DNA of 64,000 nt from Bryobacterales bacterium (GTDB lineage Bacteria; Acidobacteriota; Terriglobia; Bryobacterales; Bryobacteraceae), in NCBI GenBank assembly GCA_020846745.1, contig JADLDI010000008.1:218385-282384 (forward strand). Reading direction: 5' to 3'. Both the position numbers and the translations under genes were made by a program. Under the pieces are notes generated by a model. That model worked only from the letters and a program-made list of their open reading frames with translations. It was not told the DNA's origin and did not search any database. Positions 54,501 to 61,120 of this stretch are shown in pieces; position 1 is the stretch's first letter; every line of letters begins with the position of its first letter.

Positions 54501-54860
54501 GACCCCAACCGGCTCTCGTCCGGCCGGCCACGCGGCGAACAGGTGGCCATGTTCTTTGATACCTCCGCGTTCAGAGAGAACCGCCCCGCCGATGCAGTGA
54601 ATGGCCCGTTCCGCTTCGGAACCGGTGGCCGCCACACAGTCATCGGCCCGGGCGTTCACAACTGGGACTTCGCTGTCTACAAGGATTTTCCGATCAACGA
54701 GACAAAGCGCGTGCAGTTCCGGACCGAGGCGTTCAACATCATGAACCGGCCGAACTTCGCCAACCCTGGATCCACACTCGGCACACCTCAGTTCGGCCGG
54801 ATTTCGGCGACGGCGACTGACCCTCGCGAAATCCAGTTCGCATTGAAACTATACTTCTAG
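51510..54860 (+). CDS. Oar-like TonB-dependent receptor with carboxypeptidase regulatory-like domain
   Basis: 1116 residues. Leader near VFATAMILCVVGPRLSAQ, regulatory domain LKGTVTDSSGAVVAGVMV and NDSGQYSISDLPPATYEVSV, plug LTDIPLNGRNFLQLNLLSPG and LVTKSGTNAFRGSVYEFLRN, barrel end IQFALKLYF. It is the second receptor in segment A, on the opposite strand to the first. It is followed after one base by a TPR gene, so receptor, TPR and ASPIC/UnbV genes form one unit. Confidence 0.92.
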   Translation: MSASTFVRYVSSPVFATAMILCVVGPRLSAQLSSSNLKGTVTDSSGAVVAGVMVNTRSAGTGFTRSVLTNDSGQYSISDLPPATYEVSVEASGFKKAVANGIRLFVGQTATVDFRLEVGQVSESIAVSSSAPLIQESSSQVGTVIEGKMLTDIPLNGRNFLQLNLLSPGAIRSKNSNTFDAVQIDPTAQSFSVNGQKGDYNVFLLDGASIKEYQHGSNSFSPNVDAVQEFQVTTSNYSAAFGAEAGAQVNLVTKSGTNAFRGSVYEFLRNNKFDANNFFSRTIGAPPFKRNQFGGTLGGPVVIPKLYNGKDKTFFFIATELFREVKNIPQQGAYPTPGELTGDLTTQLRPGVPLIDPLSGLPFPDNRIPQNRMPSTLLPFLQNGIGNGPWIPEPNSNVPGFNYFRDDTRRFTRDQVIVRGDQKLGDGILLYGRYAYNDGIRKNPNLNPNWYVSQVNRGQSASGHYSHTLSPRLLLDVTAGYSRFRQNEPQSTAFQNDITNEILKINGMATLPDAWGAPVWSVTGFSNLGEVHYGPRGWQSEIFEWHPAFTMTSGKHTMRWGIDVKRHRDNFDEIFRTNGNWSFDGRFTGYPLGDFLLGLPASVNSSPDPFSPLMRYSTLAPYFQDDWKITSNLTFNIGLRYEWAGIPLSSNRSISNLYFPPDGSSPKLVVSDGAKAIVYRGQQQTLFTGIPFVQASDVGLPAALVFNDNNNIAPRFGFAYRIPGTASSVVRGGYGVFYQRDIVDKWVESSVNPPFVRSSNTILDATNFRSFDWFNPTRGASSASAQIFANGSNYAAALMQAWNLTLEREIHRTLISAAYVGNKGQHLATLITPNQARPGPGAIRSRQRWQDWGTIYLAGYDGNATYHSGQFKVQRPFSNGLTFLASYTWSKALDDTGGTFVGEADRGGAFQDAYNRQAEKGLAGQDVRHRFVVSYVYELPFGRGKAFLNRAGAASYILGNWQINGITTLQSGSPFTVTQAFNGANVDVGQRRPDAIADPNRLSSGRPRGEQVAMFFDTSAFRENRPADAVNGPFRFGTGGRHTVIGPGVHNWDFAVYKDFPINETKRVQFRTEAFNIMNRPNFANPGSTLGTPQFGRISATATDPREIQFALKLYF

Positions 54861-54861
54861 C

Positions 54862-55962
54862 GTGCGCCTTGTTGTACTGATCGCAGTACCAGTTTGCCTC
54901 GCGCTCGGGCAGGATTCCTCTGCGGAAATCGAACTTCGCCGCAAGGCGGTGCAGGATAACCCGCGCGATGCGGAGGCCCGCGCGCGTCTGGGCATTGCCT
55001 ACCGGAACTCGGGTCGACTACGCGAGTCCGCCGAGGAACTGGAAAAGTCGTTGAAGCTTAATGCGAACCTACCGCGCGTGCCAACGCTGCTGGCCTTCGT
55101 CTATATATCCGGCGGACGCTACGCCGAAGCGATTCCGCACCTGCGCGCGACCTTCCGCAACGAGACGGACGTGGAGTTCCGCGTCGTCGTCGGCCAGCGT
55201 CTGGTCGAGTGTTTGTTCGCGACCTCGGGTCAGGATGAAGCGCTGGATATAATTCGTGAGTTGTGCCGGCTGAAGCCCGACGATCCTGATGTCTTGTACC
55301 TGACCGCGAAGGCCCATGCCAACGCATGGAACGCGACTGTGCAGCGGTTGCTTGAGAAATCTGCCGGATCTTACCGCGCGCACCAGATCCTGGCCGAGAC
55401 CCTCGAAACACAGGAAAAGTATGCTGAAGCGGCCAACGAGTACCGGACGATCATCAAACTGCAACCTAAGCTGCCGTCGTTCCACTACAAACTCGGGAAA
55501 ATGCTGCTGCGCGCCGACCCTTCACCTGAGGGCGAACGCCTCGCCATGGCCGAATTCCTTGCCGAACTCGCAGTCAATCCTTTTGATGTCCCATCGCTAC
55601 TCGAAGCGGGCGGCCTGCATCTGAAAGCAGGGCGCACGGATGAAGCGCGAGAAGCGTTCCGCAAGGCTATATTGCTGCAGCCAGGGCAATCGCTGGCCCA
55701 TCTGGGAATGGCCCGTGCGATGATCGCTGGACGCGATTATGAAACCGCGCTCCGATCTCTCGATGAGGCCGGTACGCTGGCTCCACAGAATGAGGCTGTT
55801 CCCTATCAGAAGATGATCGCGCTTCGTAGTCTGGGCAGGCTGGCGGAAGCACGCACCGCTCAGGCACTCTTTCAGAAGCTCAAAGCCGAACGTGAGCGCA
55901 CGGTGACGGACATTCGCACGCGACTCAAGGGAATGGCTCCCGCCGAATCAGACGCACGATGA
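54862..55962 (+). CDS. Tetratricopeptide repeat protein
   Basis: 366 residues with a short leader (LVVLIAVPVCLALGQ) and about eight TPR-like helical pairs, for example ARARLGIAYRNSGRLRESAEEL and AREAFRKAILLQPGQSLAHLGMA. It starts with GTG one base after the receptor stop and overlaps the next gene by four bases. It resembles the TPR protein at 42195 in kind and in position relative to a receptor, though the sequences are not close. Confidence 0.85.
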   Translation: MRLVVLIAVPVCLALGQDSSAEIELRRKAVQDNPRDAEARARLGIAYRNSGRLRESAEELEKSLKLNANLPRVPTLLAFVYISGGRYAEAIPHLRATFRNETDVEFRVVVGQRLVECLFATSGQDEALDIIRELCRLKPDDPDVLYLTAKAHANAWNATVQRLLEKSAGSYRAHQILAETLETQEKYAEAANEYRTIIKLQPKLPSFHYKLGKMLLRADPSPEGERLAMAEFLAELAVNPFDVPSLLEAGGLHLKAGRTDEAREAFRKAILLQPGQSLAHLGMARAMIAGRDYETALRSLDEAGTLAPQNEAVPYQKMIALRSLGRLAEARTAQALFQKLKAERERTVTDIRTRLKGMAPAESDAR

Positions 55963-57620
55963 TCTTTGCCTGGTTTATCCTGTTGCTCGCCGCCGACCTT
56001 CCAATCCAGTTCATTGATGTGGCGCGTAGCGCCGGCCTCAACTCTCAAAACGTTTTCGGCGGTATTGCCGAAAAGAAGTATATTCTCGAAACGACGGGAA
56101 GCGGCGTTGCTCTCATTGATTACGATGGTGATGGCTGGACGGATATCTTCCTCGTTAACGGAACCACCTTCAACCCGACAACAGGCGCGCAACCCACTAA
56201 CCATCTGTACCGTAACCTCAAAAACGGGGAATTCGAGGATGTAACCGCGGCTGCCGGACTAATTCGCACAGGTTGGGGACAGGGCGTTTGCACGGGCGAC
56301 TATGACAACGACGGCGCGATAGATCTGTTCGTTACCTATTGGGGCCAGAACGTACTGTATCGCAACTCAGGAAAGGGCACGTTTGAAGATGCGACGGAAA
56401 GGGCTGGGTTGCGGCAACGGCAAACGCGCTGGGGCAGTGGGTGCGCGTTCCTCGATTACGATCGTGACGGGCAGTTGGACCTGTTTGTCTCGAATTACAT
56501 TCAGTTCGACCTCGCGACGGCCAGCCTTCCTGGAACTCAGCCCTTCTGTCAATTCCTCGGTCTGGCAGTGAACTGCGGGCCGCGCGGGCTGAAGGGCGAA
56601 TCGAATGTACTGTACCGCAACAACGGTAACGGGATCTTTTCCGATCGCTCTGAAGCTTCTGGCGTCGCAAAGGTAAGAGGCAACTTCGGCCTCGGAGTCC
56701 TGACGGGTGATTTCGACAACGACGGCTGGACCGACATTTACGTCGCCAACGATACGAACGCCAGCCTGCTTTTCCGCAATAACCACGACGGCAGTTTCGA
56801 GGAAGTCGGCGTATTCGCCGGGGTTGCTTATAACTCCGAAGGAAAAGAGACGTCTGGCATGGGTGTCACGGCGGCTGATTACAACGCTGACGGCTGGCTC
56901 GATATCTTCAAGACTAACTTCTCCGACGAAAGCGCTTCCTTGTACCGCGGTACCGGTGATGGCTTGTTCGTGGAGGAGTCGGAGTTAGCCGGCGTTGGCC
57001 GCAACAAGAAGTGGGTCGGTTGGGGCTGTGGATTTGCTGACTTCGACAACGACGGTTGGCCTGATCTGTTCGTGGTCAACGGTCACGTCTACCCTGAACT
57101 GGACCGCGCCAATCGGGGTGTCTCGTTCCGCCAGCCGCGAATTGTCTATAGAAATCTCGGCACTGGCCGCTTTGCCGATGTGTCGGCGGCAGCCGGCCCG
57201 GCAATCACAAACCCAGCGTCCGGGCGTGGTGTCGCGTTCGGTGACCTGGACAATGACGGCGCCATAGAAGCAGTGGTCAACAACATGAATGACTATCCGG
57301 CGCTGCTGAAGTTGATAGCGCGGACGGACGACCATTGGATTACGGTTCAGACGGTGGGGGTTAAGTCGAACAGAAGCGGTATCGGCGCGCGGGTTGTTTG
57401 TGTAACAGGCAAACACCGCCAAATGAACGAGGTTCGAAGCGGCGGAAGTCATTTCTCACAGAGTGACCTTCGCTTACATTTCGGCGTAGGGAGTAACCAA
57501 CGCGTTGATAGGATCGAAATCCACTGGCCCAGCGGCATTGTCGATCAACTTCGCGACATTCCTGTAGATCGTGTCTTGCGCGTGGAGGAAGGCTCGAGCC
57601 GGCTGGTGCGCAAACCATGA
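55959..57620 (+). CDS. CRTAC1-family protein (FG-GAP/VCBS repeats with ASPIC/UnbV domain)
   Basis: 553 residues. Signal peptide MIFAWFILLLAADL; the mature part opens IQFIDVARSAGLNSQNVFGG. Repeated calcium-loop strands follow: LIDYDGDGWTDIFLVN, DYDNDGAIDLFVTYWG, DFDNDGWPDLFVVNGH and DLDNDGAIEAVVNN. The C-terminal ASPIC/UnbV part is GARVVCVTGKHRQMNEVRSG and IEIHWPSGIVDQLRDI. Likely an extracellular propeller that binds calcium. Begins with an ATGA overlap and ends the receptor-TPR operon. Confidence 0.92.
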   Translation: MIFAWFILLLAADLPIQFIDVARSAGLNSQNVFGGIAEKKYILETTGSGVALIDYDGDGWTDIFLVNGTTFNPTTGAQPTNHLYRNLKNGEFEDVTAAAGLIRTGWGQGVCTGDYDNDGAIDLFVTYWGQNVLYRNSGKGTFEDATERAGLRQRQTRWGSGCAFLDYDRDGQLDLFVSNYIQFDLATASLPGTQPFCQFLGLAVNCGPRGLKGESNVLYRNNGNGIFSDRSEASGVAKVRGNFGLGVLTGDFDNDGWTDIYVANDTNASLLFRNNHDGSFEEVGVFAGVAYNSEGKETSGMGVTAADYNADGWLDIFKTNFSDESASLYRGTGDGLFVEESELAGVGRNKKWVGWGCGFADFDNDGWPDLFVVNGHVYPELDRANRGVSFRQPRIVYRNLGTGRFADVSAAAGPAITNPASGRGVAFGDLDNDGAIEAVVNNMNDYPALLKLIARTDDHWITVQTVGVKSNRSGIGARVVCVTGKHRQMNEVRSGGSHFSQSDLRLHFGVGSNQRVDRIEIHWPSGIVDQLRDIPVDRVLRVEEGSSRLVRKP

Positions 57621-57692
57621 ACGGCCCTGGATCCGCCTGACGGTCGGCTCCGCTCAACCAAGCTTTCGATCTCTGGCATGCTGCTTGCTGAG

Positions 57693-57745
57693 ATGTTTCT
57701 GCGCAGTACAAACGGCGCAAAGACGGCAAGGATCATCGCTATGCG
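57693..57745 (+). pseudogene. Possible scrap of an IS1634-type transposase N-terminus
   Basis: After MFLR, a one-base shift gives QYKRRKDGKDHRYA, which resembles the opening of IS1634-family transposases (MFLR.Y.RRKDGK.H.Y). Only about 17 residues remain. The match is short and could be chance. Confidence 0.3.
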
Positions 57746-58095
57746 TTGTTATTTGGATGTCGCATGTCGGTGCACAACGCATAAAGTTCGGACGTATGCG
57801 AGTTGAGGCTCTGAAAATCTGACCGTGGTGCAAGCCCGATCGGTAAAAGTTCTCGTGACTGAGTTAGGAGGAGTTGTCAGCGGTGTGCGTGCTATGCGAC
57901 GCCCCTGAATGTGCCCTATGTTCAATTCATTTGAGCAGGTTCTGAACAGGCTGCCAGCTGACATCTTACTGTAAGTTGTTGATAAATAAAGCCCGCTTCC
58001 TGAAATCACGTTCTTGAGCGGCTGATTTTTGCCGACTTGCTCAGCGACCAAAAAACCCCACACCTTAAATCGATAAGTTGTTTATTTTAATAGAA
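57746..58095. other. Gene-free right end of segment A
   Basis: About 350 bases with no supported gene. The last 130 become AT-rich (runs such as TTGATAAATAAAG and TTTATTTTAATAG) just before the tRNA-derived repeat at 58096, as is common beside integration sites. Confidence 0.55.
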
Positions 58096-58140
58096 TGGAG
58101 CCACCCGCCGGGATTGAACCGGCGACCTGCTGATTACGAA
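58096..58140 (-). repeat. att-like repeat 2: 3' half of tRNA-Thr(CGT)
   Basis: Differs at one position from the copies at 41302 and 63246 (GGGATTGAAC for GGGATCGAAC, in the T-loop). Beyond the shared 45 bases the right flank is unrelated to that of the other two copies, so this end belongs to a different element type. No 5' half is present. Confidence 0.88.
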
Positions 58141-58260
58141 GCCAAGGCTGTCAAGTCTCTGGCGTGATTTCTTTCCTCAGTTGTCTCTTGATTCGGTGAG
58201 GGTTACGGGGGAGGTGAGCACGTGGGCGTACTCGGGCTGATGGATGAGATTTCGCGCAAG

Positions 58261-58285
58261 TTGCTGACAAAATGCTGACAAAAAA
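58261..58285. repeat. Tandem TGCTGACAAAA motif, left inner end of segment B
   Basis: TGCTGACAAAA occurs at 58262-58272 and again at 58273-58283, head to tail. The same tandem pair lies at the other end of the segment (63175) in the same orientation, with a single related copy before the integrase at 61076. Candidate arm-type binding sites for the integrase. Confidence 0.65.
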
Positions 58286-58291
58286 CTGCGG

Positions 58292-58747
58292 TCAGATTGG
58301 CCGGTACGGCACCAGTCGAGCCAGACGTTCCGTCATCGGAATTGGCTGCGGACAGCTGAACTCGCCGAAGCTCCATTCAATAGGCCGCGTCGGATCGTAG
58401 TAGTGGAGGAAGAAACATATCCGCCCCTGGGCGATACCATTTGCGCAGCCTTGCCCCCGTTTCGTAACGGCTCGACCGTCGGGCGATAGCAAGGCTTCAT
58501 CATAGGCCACCTGCGGCGACCGGTCCTCCCTCTCCATGAACTGCTGGAAGCGGCCAACATCGAATGATGGCTCGAGCCCAGAAACGACCACTTCCACCAG
58601 AACAATCGAGATGACGCGGCTCCGGTACGCCACTGTTTCATCGAGAAGCCCGAGGCATCGGTACGAGTAGTCGAGATCCTCACGCCACTGCCCGTCATCG
58701 CACGGAACGATGTAGACGCCGAGGCACTGAATGGGCGGCTCTTTCAT
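58292..58747 (-). CDS. Hypothetical protein in toxin-antitoxin operon
   Basis: 151 residues, opening MKEPPIQCLGVYIVPCDDGQ, no signal peptide or membrane segment. I do not recognise a family. It starts one base after the 65-residue gene and is the last of a four-gene leftward operon behind the Phd/PIN pair. Its small, soluble, aromatic-rich make-up (ICFFLHYYDPTRPIEWSFGEF) is like that of polymorphic-toxin immunity proteins, but that is only a guess from company. Confidence 0.55.
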   Translation of the reverse strand: MKEPPIQCLGVYIVPCDDGQWREDLDYSYRCLGLLDETVAYRSRVISIVLVEVVVSGLEPSFDVGRFQQFMEREDRSPQVAYDEALLSPDGRAVTKRGQGCANGIAQGRICFFLHYYDPTRPIEWSFGEFSCPQPIPMTERLARLVPYRPI

Positions 58748-58748
58748 A

Positions 58749-58946
58749 TCAGTTCTCGCGCCGTCGGTTCGCCGAAATCGACTGAAGCACGTCGTCGGGC
58801 GAGAGACCTTTCAGCCACTCTGCCCGGTCGCGCGTGTAGTCGCCGCCATCGGATCGGCTGAGGCGCAAGAACCGCGCCAGCCCGTCCGGGCCGAGTTCGC
58901 ATTGCAGCACTTCAAGCGCGTGCCGATAGAATTCTTCGTCCGTCAT
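58749..58946 (-). CDS. Small conserved hypothetical protein
   Basis: 65 residues: MTDEEFYRHALEVLQCELG, then LARFLRLSRSDGGDYTRDR and a C-terminal LKGLSPDDVLQSI. It is helical and looks like a DNA- or protein-binding accessory. The start overlaps the PIN gene stop by four bases, so it is coupled to it. The function is not known to me. Confidence 0.6.
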   Translation of the reverse strand: MTDEEFYRHALEVLQCELGPDGLARFLRLSRSDGGDYTRDRAEWLKGLSPDDVLQSISANRRREN

Positions 58947-59371
58947 TGTTCCCGCTCCGCGGCCTTTGCCAAGTACAGTTCCACTCGATCCGTCGTCCAG
59001 GTGGCAACGCCGCAGCCGAAGAAGTCGGTGTCTTCGGTCCAGATCGGGCAGCCGAGCGCGAGGGCGGCGGCCAGAACCGGCCAGTCGTCCTCATCACGCT
59101 TGTCGATGCGCTCGCGAGCTCCAGCTTCGAAGGAGGCGTAGGTCTCCGCTTCAACGGTTTGGACCAGCTCCATCAGCAGATCGAGCGTTTCCATCGCCGG
59201 AGCCACCGGAATCTTCCGAGCTGCCAGGATTCCCGGCAGATGCTCATGGGCTTCCTGGAACGCCACATCGGGAGCCATGAATTCCACCTGCCCGGCGTAC
59301 TTGCGCAGCAAGCCGAGAACACGCGACCCCAGCACCGCGCGAATGAGGATATTCGCGTCGAGCACCAGCAT
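58943..59371 (-). CDS. PIN-domain toxin (VapC-like)
   Basis: 142 residues of the PIN nuclease fold. Acidic residues expected at the metal site are visible in MLVLDANILIRAVLG (Asp5), FQEAHEH, DEDDWPVLAAALALG (about 92-106) and WTEDTDFFG (about 112-120). Such toxins cut RNA, often tRNA. It begins two bases after the Phd-type antitoxin stop. Confidence 0.85.
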   Translation of the reverse strand: MLVLDANILIRAVLGSRVLGLLRKYAGQVEFMAPDVAFQEAHEHLPGILAARKIPVAPAMETLDLLMELVQTVEAETYASFEAGARERIDKRDEDDWPVLAAALALGCPIWTEDTDFFGCGVATWTTDRVELYLAKAAEREQ

Positions 59372-59373
59372 CG

Positions 59374-59643
59374 CTAGCCTTTCCGCGTCCGCCGCTCGCG
59401 CCTGGCCTTCTTGAAGTCGGCCACGATGTCGTTCTCTGTGGTTCCCGCCGCCGCGATCAGTTCTTGCATCCGCTCACCTGCCACACGCAGAGCTTCCAGA
59501 TCAGCTTGACTCGGCTTGGGCTTGGTAGGGACGTAGATCCCGATTGTCGAGCCGTGGCGGGTGATCGCGACAGGTGTCTTCGATTCCAGGTAGTCCGCCA
59601 GGTTCTCTCGAAACTCACGAATTCCGACTTTGGTGGCCTGCAT
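59374..59643 (-). CDS. Phd/YefM-family antitoxin
   Basis: 89 residues. The N-terminal DNA-binding part MQATKVGIREFRENLADYLE then TPVAITRHGSTIGIYVP is the Phd/YefM fold. The charged C-terminal tail (about 50-89, DFKKARRERRTRKG) would wrap the PIN toxin. First gene of the leftward operon; such antitoxins autorepress by binding the promoter, here the 69 bases shared with the divergent gene at 59713. Confidence 0.88.
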   Translation of the reverse strand: MQATKVGIREFRENLADYLESKTPVAITRHGSTIGIYVPTKPKPSQADLEALRVAGERMQELIAAAGTTENDIVADFKKARRERRTRKG

Positions 59644-59712
59644 GGCGCAACCTCAAGTGCGTACACAATGATAACACAACAGCAGTCAGGCTACTCTGAC
59701 AAGAGAGAAAGT

Positions 59713-60243
59713 ATGGGCCAGATCATCTCAACCCAAGAAGCCGCGCGCCTAGCTGCCCGGTTTCTCAGGAGCGCTCAGACGTCTTCTTCGCCTGAGATGA
59801 AGCTACTCGAAAACCTGACTGAAGAGCACGATTTTGGGTGGGTGTTCTTCTGGGGCCCGGTTGATGAGAACGTGCGTGTAGGCGGCAACGCGCCACTCAT
59901 CGTCTCGCGTAGTGATGGTTCAGTTCACGCTGCGGGAACGGCGCATCCCATTGAGCGCTACATCGAGTCATTTGCCCGCGTCCGCCGAACGTATCCGTTC
60001 GCGGAGGCTCGGTACGTGGTGACCCTGGATGGCTGGTTACCAGGCCTGCAGAAGATTTCGCTCACGAAATTGATCCGGCACTTCTCAACTCTCGATCTCG
60101 CACGAGCCAAGCAGTTCACGGACGACATTCTTGCAAATAGGAAGGGCGAACTGACGTTCCAAACGCAAGAGCAGGCCGATGAGTTCCTCTCCCAGGCCAA
60201 GAGTCTCGGCAGCTTGGGATACATCACCAAGCGTTGGGAGTAG
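59713..60243 (+). CDS. YrhB/Imm35-like immunity-type protein
   Basis: 176 residues. Residues about 1-85 match the YrhB/immunity-35 pattern: STQEAARLAARFLRSAQ, then DFGWVFFWGPVDENV, then GGNAPLIVSRSDGSVHAAGT and HPIERYIESF. Residues about 115-176 (KISLTKLIRHFSTLDLARAK, then QEQADEFLSQAKSLG) weakly resemble the ribosomal L7/L12 C-terminal fold. Immunity-35 proteins are predicted to neutralise peptidase-type toxins, but no toxin gene is nearby. ATG 59713 follows AAGAGAGAAAG; a longer frame crosses the antitoxin on the other strand and is rejected. Confidence 0.7.
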   Translation: MGQIISTQEAARLAARFLRSAQTSSSPEMKLLENLTEEHDFGWVFFWGPVDENVRVGGNAPLIVSRSDGSVHAAGTAHPIERYIESFARVRRTYPFAEARYVVTLDGWLPGLQKISLTKLIRHFSTLDLARAKQFTDDILANRKGELTFQTQEQADEFLSQAKSLGSLGYITKRWE

Positions 60244-60319
60244 ATTTCTTTCCCGGCGCGGCGCGCGGCGGTTCCATTCGACGGACTTCTGCGGATCTTC
60301 GCGGTAGTTCAGGCCGCTA

Positions 60320-60369
60320 TCCGCAGAGTTCCGCATTGTTCCGCAAACATCCGCAGAATTCCGCAAATC
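60320..60369. repeat. Five tandem 10-bp TCCGCA repeats (iteron- or operator-like)
   Basis: Units TCCGCAGAGT, TCCGCATTGT, TCCGCAAACA, TCCGCAGAAT and TCCGCAAATC run without gaps, a spacing of about one DNA turn. A reverse-complement TGCGGA occurs nearby at about 60289-60294. The block lies 150 bases upstream of the ribbon-helix-helix gene; such proteins bind one half-site per turn. The remaining bases of 60244-60522 show no gene. Confidence 0.75.
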
Positions 60370-60522
60370 ACGCCATCGACAACGGAAGACGGTAGTGGAA
60401 CATAAAGAAACGCACCCCAGCTCAGCCGCATCTTTGCTCTTGATCGTTGTCCCCATGCGGCTTATGCTGTGGTGCAGATACCGTCCGGTCTATAGCGCTT
60501 GGGATGCGAGACAGGTGAGACT

Positions 60523-60942
60523 ATGGCGACAAAACAACACAACGTCAGGCTTTCCGACGACCTTGCCGCAGCCATCAAACGTGCGGTTGCCGAGCGCGGC
60601 TACGAATCCGCAAGCGCCTTCATGCGCCACGCGATCCTGAAGGAACTCCGTCACGACGACAACGCCGTGGCCCAGGTCGAGGAGCGCATCGCCGCCACGC
60701 TAAACCGCCAGGCGAAGGAACTGCGCTCGGTCCACACAGCGCAACTCGCGACGTTTGCCTACGTTGATGCGCTCACCAAGGTCCTGCTAACCTGCATAGC
60801 CGAGCCGCCGAACGAAATGCTCGACCAAGCCAAGGCCCGCGCCAAGCGCCGTTACGAAAAGTTCCTCATCTCGGTCGCGCAGAACATGGCCACTGACGCC
60901 AAGGCCACGCTCCGCGAGTTCAATCGCCTGGATAGCGAATAG
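60523..60942 (+). CDS. Ribbon-helix-helix protein
   Basis: 139 residues. The first 45 (HNVRLSDDLAAAIKRAVAER, then SASAFMRHAILKEL) form a ribbon-helix-helix DNA-binding domain. The rest is helical, with coiled-coil character (QVEERIAATLNRQAKELRSV) and basic KARAKRRYEKFL. AGGTGAG lies 6 bases before ATG 60523. Position between the 10-bp repeats and the integrase suggests a regulator or accessory/relaxosome-like factor of the element. Confidence 0.75.
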   Translation: MATKQHNVRLSDDLAAAIKRAVAERGYESASAFMRHAILKELRHDDNAVAQVEERIAATLNRQAKELRSVHTAQLATFAYVDALTKVLLTCIAEPPNEMLDQAKARAKRRYEKFLISVAQNMATDAKATLREFNRLDSE

Positions 60943-61018
60943 TCTCACCTGTCTTTATCGTTCGCCCAAGTATCAATTGCGGCGCGACCTCTTGACGGCC
61001 ATCCAAACCCACCGCACA

Positions 61019-61073
61019 ATGGAGCCAACCGCGCGCCCCCTGCAGGCGGAAAAATGGGATCGACCTGCTGATT
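61019..61073. repeat. Degenerate att-like sequence upstream of the integrase
   Basis: ATGGAGCCA (61019-61027) and GGGATCGACCTGCTGATT (61056-61073) reproduce the two ends of the tRNA-derived repeat (preceded by AT in two of the three full copies); the middle is scrambled and the AACCGGC before GACCTG is missing. It is in the same orientation as the three full copies. A TGCTGACA motif follows at 61077. It may be an old junction or a regulatory site of the integrase. Confidence 0.55.
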
Positions 61074-61120
61074 TTCTGCTGACAAGCACACTTTATGCTG
61101 CGGACCAGGAGACCAACCCG

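Larger units (their letters stand above)
41302..58095. mobile_element. Segment A: putative 16.8-kb tRNA-bounded island
   Basis: Bounded by direct copies of the 45-bp tRNA-Thr 3' half at 41302 and 58096. It starts with a broken plasmid-type repA and carries TPR, TonB receptor, GntR, PSD1, DUF1501, receptor, TPR and ASPIC/UnbV genes, and a possible transposase scrap near its right end. It has no integrase of its own. Because an incoming element inserts next to the intact tRNA, which must lie to the right, this would be the oldest segment. The cargo is typical of acidobacterial chromosomes, so acquisition from a relative is likely if it is an island. Confidence 0.5.

Noticed and set aside
60320..60369. 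CRISPR array
   Set aside because: Ten-base units without spacers are far too short, and no cas genes are in the window.
60085..60456. A 123-codon minus-strand frame with repeated NSAD-like peptides
   Set aside because: The peptide repetition only reflects the 10-bp DNA repeats; it overlaps the end of the 59713 gene antisense and has no ribosome site.
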